A DNA stretch of 64,000 nt, taken from Sorangium cellulosum (GTDB taxonomy: Bacteria > Myxococcota_A > Polyangia > Polyangiales > Polyangiaceae). The stretch is from positions 6,340,501 to 6,404,500 of the forward strand of contig NZ_CP012670.1 in NCBI RefSeq assembly GCF_004135735.1, read 5' to 3'. Both the position numbers and the translations under genes were made by a program. Shown one piece after another: positions 42,349 to 50,540 of the stretch. Position 1 is the first letter of the stretch. Each line of letters starts with the position of its first letter. The notes under the pieces were generated by a model that was given only the letters and a program-made list of their open reading frames with translations, made no database searches and had not been told where the DNA came from.

Positions 42349-43830
42349 TCAGACCTGAGCGCGCCAGGCGTCGATGTCGCGGAGCGCGCGCTCGGCCATG
42401 GCCTCGTAGCGGGCGCGCTTGCGCAGCTTGCCGTGCGCGGGGTCGAGCGGCGCGATGTGCGCCCAGGTGATGTTCGACGGCTGATACGACGGCTGCTTCC
42501 GGCCGAGGTGCGTGAGGATGCCGCCGAGCGCCGTCGTGGGCGGCGGCGGCTGGAGCGGCGCGTTGCGGAGCTTCTGCGAGAGCAGGACCGCGCAGACGAA
42601 CCCGGCCGCGGCGCTCTCGACGTACCCCTCCACGCCCGCGATCTGGCCGGCCAGGTGCACGCCGGGCAGCGCGCGCAGCTCCATGGCCGGGCCGAGGAGC
42701 GCCGGCGCGTCGACGAAGGTGTTCCGGTGCACGGAGCCCATGCGAAGGAACTCGGCGTCCTCGAGGCCGGGCACCATCCGGAACACCCGGAGCTGCTCGG
42801 CGTACTTCATGCGCGTCTGGAAGCCGACCAGGTTGTACGCGGTCGCGGCCTCGTCCTCCGGGCGCAGCTGGAGCACCGCGTAAGGGCGCCGGCCGGTGCG
42901 CGGATCGGTGAGCCCGACGGGCTTCATCGGCCCGTACGCGAGCGTCTGCTCGCCGCGCGCCGCCATCACCTCGCAGGGCAGGCACCCCTCGAAGTAGCGC
43001 ACCTCCTCGAACGCGCGGGCCTCCACCTTCTCGGCCTCGACGAGCGCCCGCACGAACGCCCTGTACTGCGCCTCGTCGAAGGGGCAGTTCACGTACGCCT
43101 CGTCGCCGCCCTCGGCCTCGTCGCGGCGCTCGGCCGCGCCGCCGCCGTCGGCCACGCCGCGGCGCTCGGCCTCGCCGCGGCGCTCGGCCGCATCGCCGCC
43201 CTCGGCCACGCCGCGGCGCTCGGCCGCGTGCGGGCCGGGCCGCTCACCGCGGGCCGCGCCCCCCTTGCCGTAGCGCGACTGCTTCCACACGCGCGACCAG
43301 TCGAGCGAGTCGGCGCTGACGATGGGCGCGATCGCGTCGTAGTAGGCGAGGTGCTCGGCGCCGACCGCCGCGGCGAGGCTCGCCGCGAGCGCGTCGGACG
43401 TGAGCGGGCCGGTCGCGAGGATCACGGGGCGCTCCGCGGGGATCTCGGTCACCTCCCGCCGCTCCACGGTGACGCCGGGGTGGCCCTCGATCGCGCGGGT
43501 CATCGCCTCGGCGAACCGCTCGCGATCGACCGCGAGCGCGCCCCCGGCCGGCACCGCGGTCTCGTCGGCGCACCGCAGGGCGAGCGAGCCCACGCGCCGG
43601 AGCTCTTCCTTGAGGAGCCCCACCGCGTTGCTCAGCGCGGCGCCGCGCAGCGAGTTCGAGCAGACGAGCTCCGCCAGCCGATCGCTCGTCTGCGCGGGGG
43701 TGCGCCGGTGCGGCTTCATCTCGACGAGGCGCACGCGCAGCCCGCGCTGCGCGAGCTGGTACGCCGCCTCGCAGCCGGCCAGGCCGCCTCCGACGACGAC
43801 GACGTCGTACGGGCTTTCCGATGGATTCAT
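42349..43830 (-). CDS. trmFO: Folate-dependent tRNA m5U54 methyltransferase TrmFO with a repeat insertion
   Basis: A 493-aa FAD protein. It has the N-terminal dinucleotide motif VVVGGGLAGCEAAYQLAQRG, MKPHRRTPAQTSDRLAELVC, CSNSLRG, and the C-terminal GQIAGVEGYVESAAAG and TALGGILTHL blocks. TrmFO makes 5-methyluridine at position 54 of tRNA using methylene-tetrahydrofolate. Between KQSRYGKGG and YVNCPFDEAQYRAF, normally almost contiguous, there is an insertion of about 45 residues made of imperfect AERRG/AEGGD repeats (DNA 43115-43255). The start ATG at 43830 follows GGTGAG. It lies 76 bp after topA on the same strand, as in many bacteria with dprA-topA-trmFO clusters. Confidence 0.93.
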   Translation of the reverse strand: MNPSESPYDVVVVGGGLAGCEAAYQLAQRGLRVRLVEMKPHRRTPAQTSDRLAELVCSNSLRGAALSNAVGLLKEELRRVGSLALRCADETAVPAGGALAVDRERFAEAMTRAIEGHPGVTVERREVTEIPAERPVILATGPLTSDALAASLAAAVGAEHLAYYDAIAPIVSADSLDWSRVWKQSRYGKGGAARGERPGPHAAERRGVAEGGDAAERRGEAERRGVADGGGAAERRDEAEGGDEAYVNCPFDEAQYRAFVRALVEAEKVEARAFEEVRYFEGCLPCEVMAARGEQTLAYGPMKPVGLTDPRTGRRPYAVLQLRPEDEAATAYNLVGFQTRMKYAEQLRVFRMVPGLEDAEFLRMGSVHRNTFVDAPALLGPAMELRALPGVHLAGQIAGVEGYVESAAAGFVCAVLLSQKLRNAPLQPPPPTTALGGILTHLGRKQPSYQPSNITWAHIAPLDPAHGKLRKRARYEAMAERALRDIDAWRAQV

Positions 43831-43906
43831 GCAGCTCACCAGGAGGGGGACAGGGACGAACAGGGGGGAACAGGAGCGGGTAGGATGGGGCGACGGCGCG
43901 ACCTTG

Positions 43907-46528
43907 TCAGCTCGCCGTGCGGCGGGCGCGCGCGGGCTTCTCGGCGGCCCCCCGCGCCCCCTTGGTCGCGCCGGGGCTCGGCGACGCGGCCTCTTCCGCC
44001 GGCGTGGCCTCGGGCCGCTCGGCCGGCGTGGACGCGGGCCGGATGGCCGACTGCGCCGGGGCGCCGCTCGCGGCGCCGGCCGCCGCGTCCTGCGGGGCGG
44101 CGCCCTCCGCGGCGGCGCCCTCCTCCCCTTCTCCCTCGACGATCTCCTGCTTGAAGCCGCAGTCCTTCGTCGCGCACACGAGCATCGCCTTCTTCCCGGC
44201 GGTGCGGGTGACGAACTTCGCGCCGCACGAGGGGCACGGGATGGGCACCGGCTTCTGCCAGAGCTTGAAGTCGCACTTCTGCTCGGCGTTCCAGTTCGAG
44301 CAGCCGTAGAAGGTGCGCCCGCCCTTCTTGCGAGGCCGGATCTCGATGAGGTCACCGCCGCACTGCGGACAGGCGACGCCCAGCGGGACCGGCCGCGTGT
44401 TCTTGCAGGCGGGGTAGCCGGTGCACGACAGGAAGTCGCCGAAGCGGCCCGTCTTGATGATCATCGGCTTGCCGCACTTGTCGCACGAGATGTCGGTCTC
44501 GCGGACGGCGGCGGCCCCCCGGGCGTCCGACAAGTCGCGCGTGGCCTTGCACTTCGGGTAGCGCTCGCAGCTCAAGAACCAGCCGTTCTTGCCCCACTTC
44601 TTGAGCATCATCGACCCGCACTCGTCGCAGACGATGTCGGTCTTCTCGGCCTCGGGCTTCCACGGCGCGAGCTTCTTCGACAGGTCGAGCTGCTCCTTGA
44701 ACCTCTTGTAGAAGCGCTTGAGCAGCTGCTCCCGCTTGAGGTTGCCGGCGCCGACCTCGTCGAGCTCCTCCTCCATCTGCGCCGTGAAGTTCGGGTCCAT
44801 GATGTCGAGGTTCGAGCGGACGAGCCCGTCGACCACGAACTTCCCGAGCAGCGTCGGCTGGAACGCGCCGCCGTCCCGCTTCTCCACATACGCGCGCTGC
44901 TGCACCTTGCCGATGATCTCGGCGTACGTCGACGGGCGGCCGATGCCGCGCTTCTCCAGCTCGCGCACCAGCGAGCCCTCGTTGTAGCGGGGCGGCGGCT
45001 GCGTGAACTTCTGGTCGGTGACGACGCCCGGCGGCGCCACCACGGCGAGCGCCTCGCCCTCCTTCATGTCGGGCAGGAGCGCCTCCGCGTCCTCCTCGGC
45101 CGAGGGGCCGGGCGCGGCCGCGCCGGCCTCCGCGGGGCCCGCCTCCGCGGCCTGCGCCGCGGCGCCGGCCTCCGCCGCGGCCGCGGCGGCGCCGTTGCTC
45201 TCCTCCTCGCCCGCGAACTCCTGCTGGCCCTCGGTCACCTGCAGCCAGCCAGCGAACTTGAGGATGCGCCCGCTCGCCCTGGCGAGGTAGCTCCGGTACG
45301 CGGGCCCCGCGACCGTCGGCGCGACGTCGATCTCGACGGTCGTGCGGTCGTAGACCGCCGGGTTCATCTGCGAGGCGACGAAGCGGTTCCAGATGAGCTT
45401 GTACAGCTTGTACTGCTCGTCCTTGAGGTGCTTCTTGATCGAGTCCGGGTGGATCTCGACGCTCGTCGGCCGGATCGCCTCGTGCGCGTCCTGCGCGTTC
45501 TTCTTCGACTTGAAGACGTTCGGGCGCTCGGGGACGAACTCCTTGCCGTACCGCTTCGCCACCACCCCGCGCACCTCGGCGACGGCGTCGTCGCTCACGC
45601 GCGTCGAGTCGGTACGCATGTACGTGATGAGGCCGACCGGGCCGCCGTCGCGCTTGAGATCGATGCCCTCGTAGAGCGCCTGGGCGATCTGCATCGTCCG
45701 CTTGGCGCCGAAGTGCAGGTAGTTCGTCGCGTCCTGCTGGAGCTTCGAGGTGGTGTAGGGGGCGGGCGGGTTGCGCTTCTGCTCGCGCCGCACGACCTTC
45801 GCCACCTGGAAGCGGGCCGACTCGAGATCGGCGCGGACCTTCGCGGCGACCTCGCCGTTCGTCACCTCGAGCTTCTTCCCGTCGGCCAGGGCCACCTTGG
45901 CGACGAACGGCGCGCGGGCCGGCGGGCTCGCCGCGGTGAGGCCGACCGCGATGTTCCAGTACTCCTCGGCCACGAACGCCTCGATCTCGCGCTCGCGATC
46001 CACGATGAGCCGCAGCGCGACCGACTGCACCCGCCCCGCCGACAGGCCGAACGCGAGCTTCGACCACACGAGCGCCGAGACGTCGTAGCCGACGATGCGG
46101 TCGAGCACGCGCCGCGCCCGCTGGGCGTCGTACAGGTTCTCGTCGAGCTTGCGGGGGTTGTGGACGCCGTGGTCGACCCCCTTCTTCGTGATCTCGTGGA
46201 ACTCGACCCGCGCCACCTTGAGCTTCGGGTTCTTGATTTCCTCCGAGATGTGAAACGCGATCGCCTCTCCTTCGCGATCGGGGTCGGTCGCCAGGAGCAC
46301 CTCGTCCGCCTTCTTCGCGGCGGACTTGAGCTCCTCCAGGACCTTCTCCTTGCCCTCGATCACCTCGTAGGTCTCGGCGAAATCGTTCAGCACGTCGACG
46401 GCGTTCTGCTTCTTGGGCAGATCCTTGACGTGGCCCTTGGAGGCGAACACCTCGTACCCGTTGCCGAGATACTTCTTGATGGTCTTCGCCTTTGCCGGCG
46501 ACTCTACGATGACGAGCGTCTTGGCCAT
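43907..46528 (-). CDS. topA: DNA topoisomerase I
   Basis: An 873-aa type IA topoisomerase. It has a TOPRIM domain (LVIVESPAKAKTIKKYLG, DPDREGEAIAFH), FGLSAGRVQSVALR, and the active-site Tyr303 in ITYMRTDSTR. It also has HEAIRPT, RYNEGSLVRELEKRGIGRPS and four C-terminal zinc ribbons (CDECG, CDKCG, CPQCG and CPSCG with paired Cys). It relaxes negative supercoils. An Ala/Glu-rich insert of about 45 residues after EFAGEEES, and a low-complexity basic tail after the last zinc ribbon, are lineage-specific. The ATG at 46528 follows AAGGTGGTG. dprA lies 127 bp upstream. Confidence 0.97.
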   Translation of the reverse strand: MAKTLVIVESPAKAKTIKKYLGNGYEVFASKGHVKDLPKKQNAVDVLNDFAETYEVIEGKEKVLEELKSAAKKADEVLLATDPDREGEAIAFHISEEIKNPKLKVARVEFHEITKKGVDHGVHNPRKLDENLYDAQRARRVLDRIVGYDVSALVWSKLAFGLSAGRVQSVALRLIVDREREIEAFVAEEYWNIAVGLTAASPPARAPFVAKVALADGKKLEVTNGEVAAKVRADLESARFQVAKVVRREQKRNPPAPYTTSKLQQDATNYLHFGAKRTMQIAQALYEGIDLKRDGGPVGLITYMRTDSTRVSDDAVAEVRGVVAKRYGKEFVPERPNVFKSKKNAQDAHEAIRPTSVEIHPDSIKKHLKDEQYKLYKLIWNRFVASQMNPAVYDRTTVEIDVAPTVAGPAYRSYLARASGRILKFAGWLQVTEGQQEFAGEEESNGAAAAAAEAGAAAQAAEAGPAEAGAAAPGPSAEEDAEALLPDMKEGEALAVVAPPGVVTDQKFTQPPPRYNEGSLVRELEKRGIGRPSTYAEIIGKVQQRAYVEKRDGGAFQPTLLGKFVVDGLVRSNLDIMDPNFTAQMEEELDEVGAGNLKREQLLKRFYKRFKEQLDLSKKLAPWKPEAEKTDIVCDECGSMMLKKWGKNGWFLSCERYPKCKATRDLSDARGAAAVRETDISCDKCGKPMIIKTGRFGDFLSCTGYPACKNTRPVPLGVACPQCGGDLIEIRPRKKGGRTFYGCSNWNAEQKCDFKLWQKPVPIPCPSCGAKFVTRTAGKKAMLVCATKDCGFKQEIVEGEGEEGAAAEGAAPQDAAAGAASGAPAQSAIRPASTPAERPEATPAEEAASPSPGATKGARGAAEKPARARRTAS

Positions 46529-46655
46529 CACCACCTTCTGAGCAACGAGATCAGGGCTTGTGAGGAATGAAGGGCGACCTTCGGTTCGAGGGAGACCCCC
46601 TCGCGAGGAGGCGGCCCCCCGAAACCGCACAGGGAGGGTGAGCCGGCGCGCCCCT

Positions 46656-47690
46656 TCAACGAAGAGCCCGCCGAAACAACCCGGCGGGCCCCTCTACTAC
46701 TACGGCTTGGAGCGTCAACGTCAAGAGTGCCTCCACGGCGCGCCTGGGCGGAAGCCCCGTCTTTTCGCAGACCTCATCCACGTGCGACGGCCGGGCGCCC
46801 AGGGCATCGAGGACGGCGCGCTCCTCGGCGCTCCGCTCGCCGCCGACGCCGAGGTCGCGCGCGGGCGCGCCTCCCCCGGGCGGCGCGGGCGGCGCGCTCG
46901 CCGGCGCGGCGGGCCGCGGCGCGGGGAGCGGCGGCGTGGCGCAAGCGGGCGGCGGCGGGGGGAGCGGCAGCGTGGCGCAGGCGGGCGGGGCGCCGCGGGG
47001 AGAGCGCCGCGCCCGCCCGCGCGGCGGCGGCGCCGGACCGCCGAGGACGTCGATGACGTCGGCCGCGCGCGTGATCGGGCGCGCGCCGGCGACGAGCTCC
47101 ATCGCGCAGCCGACGCCGCGCGGGTCCCACGGGGCGCGGGGGACGACGCAGAGGTGGCGCCCGAGGCGACGGGCGGCCGCCGCCGTCGACCGGGCGCCGC
47201 TCTCGATGCCCGCCTCGACCACGACGGTCGCGCGCGTGAGCGCCGCGAGCACGGCGTTGCGCTGGAGGAACAGGCCCGGCAGCGGCGGCGTGTCGTCGGG
47301 GACGCGGGCGAGCAGCGCGCCGCCCGCGGCGAGCACGCGATCGAAGAGCCCCGCGTGCTCGCGCGGATAGGGGTGCGCGTGGCCGCTGCCGCTGACGACC
47401 ACGGTCGGCGCGCGCGCGTCGAGCGCGCCCTCGTGCGCGGCGGCGTCGATGCCGCGCGCGCCGCCCGACCAGATCGAGAAGCCGGCCTCGCCGAGCGCCG
47501 CGGCGAGCCCGCGCGTGAACCGCAGCGCCTCGTCGCTCGCGGCGCGCGTCCCGACGATCGCGACGCCCGGCGCGGCCGGGAGCGCGCCGCGCAGGTAGAG
47601 CGTCGGCGGCGCGGCCTCGGCCTCCGTCACGAGGGCCCAGAGGGGCGCGGGGTAGGATGGATCGGCGGGCAGGATCTCGATCGACGCCAT
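46656..47690 (-). CDS. dprA: DNA processing protein DprA/Smf
   Basis: A 344-aa protein with the Rossmann-like DprA core: VAIVGTRAASDEALRFTRGL, SGGARGIDAAAHEGAL, VSGSGHAHPYPREHAGLFDR, LFLQRNAVLAALTRATVVVE and SGARSTAAAARRLGR. A Pro-rich linker leads to a C-terminal winged-helix domain (ERAVLDALGARPSHVDEVCE). DprA loads RecA on incoming single-stranded DNA during transformation. Here the usual N-terminal SAM-like domain is short or absent. The start ATG at 47690 lacks a strong ribosome site, so a longer N terminus is possible. It leads into topA and trmFO on the same strand. Confidence 0.87.
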   Translation of the reverse strand: MASIEILPADPSYPAPLWALVTEAEAAPPTLYLRGALPAAPGVAIVGTRAASDEALRFTRGLAAALGEAGFSIWSGGARGIDAAAHEGALDARAPTVVVSGSGHAHPYPREHAGLFDRVLAAGGALLARVPDDTPPLPGLFLQRNAVLAALTRATVVVEAGIESGARSTAAAARRLGRHLCVVPRAPWDPRGVGCAMELVAGARPITRAADVIDVLGGPAPPPRGRARRSPRGAPPACATLPLPPPPPACATPPLPAPRPAAPASAPPAPPGGGAPARDLGVGGERSAEERAVLDALGARPSHVDEVCEKTGLPPRRAVEALLTLTLQAVVVEGPAGLFRRALR

Positions 47691-47776
47691 ACGCCGCGTG
47701 TCGACCGGCGCGCGGCGCGAGTTGCGCGGGGTGAGCCCCGCGCGCAGGGGTCGCCGCGCGCGCGGCGGTCGCCGCG

Positions 47777-48514
47777 TCACGGGGGATCCGCGGGCGGGGA
47801 CGTGCTCGGCGGCGTCGCGTCGGGCGGGGACGCGCCGGGCGGAGCGGCCGGAGGCGCTCGCCGGTAGCCCTGCACGAGCACGACGCCCTCGCCGCGCCGC
47901 ACCTGCGCGTGGAGGCCGAGGGCGAGCGGCGCGGCGCCCGGGTTGGAGAAGCACGCGCCCCGGCCGCCGATCACCGCGATCGGGCCGCGGTCCGCGTCCT
48001 GGGCCACGATCTCGAGCGCCGTCGGCGCGCCCCTCGTGAGGAAGAGGTCGACCTCGATCACGCCGAGGCCCCCCTGCGCGATGAACGCCGCGCACTCGCC
48101 GGGCGCGACGCGCACCGGGATCGCGCCGCTCGCCCCCTCCGCGAGCGCGAGCGACGCGACCTCGCCCCGCGGCTCCATGCCCCTCGCCTCGCCTCGCGCG
48201 GTGTTGGCGAGCGCGAGCGCCGTCACCCGCGGCACGGGCGCGCGCGCGGCCGCCGGCTGCTGCCCCGCGCGGCTCAGGAACATGCGCGCCGCCTCGGGCT
48301 CCGGCGCGGGCGCATCGCTCGGCGGCGGCGGGTTCCGCGGCGCGGGCGCGGGCGCGGGCGGCGCGGGCGCGGGCGGCGGACTGGGTCGCAGGACCGCGGC
48401 GCCGCGCCCCGAGGCGCCGCCGCAGCCCGGCGCGGCGAGCGCGAGCGCCGCGGCGAGCAAGCAGAGCGCCGGCCTGAACGGATGATGCTCGAACGAAGCG
48501 GGGGCGCGCCGCAC
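47777..48514 (-). CDS. Predicted lipoprotein of unknown function
   Basis: A 245-aa protein. GTG at 48514 follows GGTAAGG. The signal FRPALCLLAAALALAAPGCGG has lipobox APGC. A Pro/Ala linker leads to a compact beta-rich domain (ECAAFIAQGGLGVIEVDLFL, ALEIVAQDADRGPIAVIGGR, GLHAQVRRGEGVVLVQGYRR) with two Cys, then a Pro-rich tail. The strand pattern resembles domains that describe hydration or binding of small ligands, but I recognise no family. It may be the first gene of the transcript leading to dprA, 86 bp downstream. Confidence 0.65.
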   Translation of the reverse strand: MRRAPASFEHHPFRPALCLLAAALALAAPGCGGASGRGAAVLRPSPPPAPAPPAPAPAPRNPPPPSDAPAPEPEAARMFLSRAGQQPAAARAPVPRVTALALANTARGEARGMEPRGEVASLALAEGASGAIPVRVAPGECAAFIAQGGLGVIEVDLFLTRGAPTALEIVAQDADRGPIAVIGGRGACFSNPGAAPLALGLHAQVRRGEGVVLVQGYRRAPPAAPPGASPPDATPPSTSPPADPP

Positions 48515-48593
48515 GGCGCCGACCTTACCAGAACCGTCGCGCGGTGCTCGGTCCGCGAGCGGCCGGCCGTGGGCCGTGCTACCCCCTCGCCCG

Positions 48594-49598
48594 ATGAAAC
48601 CCAGGGACATCGTCGTCGCGACGCACGGTCATTGCTTCGACGGCATGGCGAGCGCGGCGCTGTTCACCCGTTTGATGCAGGCGCTGCGCCCCGGCGAGCC
48701 GCTCGCGCTCCGGTACCGCTCCTGCGGCTATGGCCCAGGCATGACGATGATCCCGCCCTCGTGGCTCGACGGCGACGAGAACGCGATCCTCGACTTCCGC
48801 TACACGCCGACGAAGAAGCTGACGTGGTACTTCGACCACCACATCACGGGCTTCGGCTCGGACGACGAGCGCGACGCGGCGCTCGCCGGCGCGTCGTGCT
48901 CGTCGCGCGCGGGCGACGCGCCGCACGTCTTCTACGATGCCGGCTACGGCTCGTGCACGAAGCTCATCGCGGACGTCAGCCGCGATCACTTCGGCGTCGA
49001 GATGGCCGGCGTCGAGGAGCTCGTCCGGTGGGCCGACATCATCGACACGGCGCGCTTCCCGTCGGCGGAGGCCGCCGTGAGCCGGGAGGAGCCGATCATG
49101 CAGCTCGCCTCCGTCGTGGAGCACCACGGGGACGGGCCGTTCCTCGCGTCCGTCGTGCCCCGGTTGGTCGAGCGGCCCGTGAGCGAGGTGGCGCGCGCGC
49201 CCGACATCCAGGAGCTGTGGCGGCCGCTCTCCCTCTCGCGGCAGACCTTCGTCGAGCGCATCGGGCGCGGCGCGCGGAGGCTCGGCCGCGTGGTGCTCGT
49301 CGACCTCTCCGACGCGCCGCTCGAGGCGGTCGGCAAGTTCATGACGTACGCGATGTTCCCGGACTGCGTGTACTCGGTCACGCTCTCGCGGCAGAAGCAG
49401 CACTACAAGCTCTCGGTCGGCTACAACCCCTGGTGCGGCGTCCCGCGCGATCGCGACATCGCGGCGATCTGCCGGCGCTACGAGGGCGGCGGGCACCCGG
49501 CGGTGGGCGCGGCGTCGTTCCCGCTCTCCGCGCTGGAGCGCGCGCGCGAGGCGGCCCAGACGGTCGCCCGGGAGCTCGACGAGGAGCCGCGGGCGTGA
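48594..49598 (+). CDS. DHH-family phosphoesterase
   Basis: A 334-aa protein. The N-terminal DHH domain begins VVATHGHCFDGMASAALFTR, in which FDGMAS corresponds to the DADG motif, and contains the signature WYFDHHITGF. The DHHA1-like end has CRRYEGGGHPAVGAASFPL, the substrate-binding GGGH motif. The family includes oligoribonuclease-like (NrnA), cyclic-dinucleotide and polyphosphate phosphodiesterases; the His in place of the usual first Asp (GHCFDG) is atypical. I cannot assign the substrate. ATG at 48594 is chosen; a GTG at 48576 is possible. The stop overlaps the next start by 4 bp (GTGA), indicating translational coupling. Confidence 0.82.
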   Translation: MKPRDIVVATHGHCFDGMASAALFTRLMQALRPGEPLALRYRSCGYGPGMTMIPPSWLDGDENAILDFRYTPTKKLTWYFDHHITGFGSDDERDAALAGASCSSRAGDAPHVFYDAGYGSCTKLIADVSRDHFGVEMAGVEELVRWADIIDTARFPSAEAAVSREEPIMQLASVVEHHGDGPFLASVVPRLVERPVSEVARAPDIQELWRPLSLSRQTFVERIGRGARRLGRVVLVDLSDAPLEAVGKFMTYAMFPDCVYSVTLSRQKQHYKLSVGYNPWCGVPRDRDIAAICRRYEGGGHPAVGAASFPLSALERAREAAQTVARELDEEPRA

Positions 49599-50398
49599 CC
49601 TGGGCCGAGCTGCGCTTCCGCCGAGGCGCTGGCGCGCCGGGGCCGGCGGCGCCGCGGGGCTCGACCGGGAGGGCGGGCGCGCGCGCGCCGCTCCTCATCG
49701 GGCACCGGGGCGTGCGCGGCGAGGGCGCGCCCCCGGAGAACACGCTCGCCGCCTTCGAGGAGGCGGCCGCGCAGGGCGCCGACGCGATCGAGCTCGACGT
49801 GCGGGTGTGCGGCTCGGGCGAGGTCGTCGCGCTGCACGACCCGGACCTCGCGCGGGTGACCGGGGGCGCGGACCCGCGCGCGGCCGCGGCGCTCCCCTGG
49901 GACGAGCTCCGGCGCGTGGATCTGGGGGGCGAGCGGGTGCCGCTGCTCGCCGAGGCGCTCGCGTTCGCGCGCGGGCGGCGGCTCGCGGTCAACGTCGAGA
50001 TGAAGCGGGACGTGCCCGACCGCGCCGCCGTCGTGCTCGCGACCGCGCGGCTCCTGCGCGCCTGGGACCCGCGCCACGCGGTGCTGGTCTCGTCGTTCGA
50101 TCCGGTCATGCTGGCCTCGTTCGGGCTCATGGCGCCGGCCGTCCCGCGCGCGCTGCTCGTGCACCGGAGCCGCTACCACGACGCGGCCGTCCGCCTCCCC
50201 CCGGTGCTCGGCTCCTTCGCCGCGCACATCGAGCGGACGATCGCGTCGCCCGAGCGCATCGCGCTGCTCCAGCGCGCGGGGCGCGTCGTCAACGTGTGGA
50301 CGGTGAACGATCCGGGCGAGGCGCGAGATCTCGCGGCGCTCGGCGTCGACGGGCTGATCACCGACGCGCCGCGCCGCATCCGCGACGCGCTCGCCTGA
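49595..50398 (+). CDS. Glycerophosphodiester phosphodiesterase
   Basis: A 267-aa GDPD barrel protein. The catalytic HRG motif is in LLIGHRGVRGEGAPPENTLA, with the metal ligands in AIELDVRVCGSGEVVALHDP. It continues with NVEMKRD, VLVSSFDPVMLASF and VNVWTVNDPGEARDLAALGV. It hydrolyses glycerophosphodiesters to glycerol-3-phosphate and an alcohol. A 30-residue basic Gly/Ala-rich N-terminal extension, without a clear signal peptide, precedes the barrel. The GTG start lies within the stop of the DHH gene (GTGA overlap), so the two are produced together. Confidence 0.9.
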   Translation: MTWAELRFRRGAGAPGPAAPRGSTGRAGARAPLLIGHRGVRGEGAPPENTLAAFEEAAAQGADAIELDVRVCGSGEVVALHDPDLARVTGGADPRAAAALPWDELRRVDLGGERVPLLAEALAFARGRRLAVNVEMKRDVPDRAAVVLATARLLRAWDPRHAVLVSSFDPVMLASFGLMAPAVPRALLVHRSRYHDAAVRLPPVLGSFAAHIERTIASPERIALLQRAGRVVNVWTVNDPGEARDLAALGVDGLITDAPRRIRDALA

Positions 50399-50540
50399 CG
50401 CGCCGCGACCGCCCGACGCGCCGCCACCGTCGGACGCGCCGCCATCGCCCGACGCGCCGCGACCGCCCGACGCGCCGCGACCGCCCGACGCGCCGCGACC
50501 GCCCGACGCGCCGCCACCGTCGGACGCGCCGCTACCGTCG
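50397..50540. repeat. 18-bp tandem repeat, eight copies, filling a convergent gap
   Basis: Units begin GACGCGCCGC and vary only in the last eight positions (GACCGCCC, CACCGTCG, CATCGCCC, TACCGTCG). The array starts inside the GDPD stop codon and ends inside the last codons of the opposing kinase, so it occupies the entire intergenic space. Confidence 0.9.
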
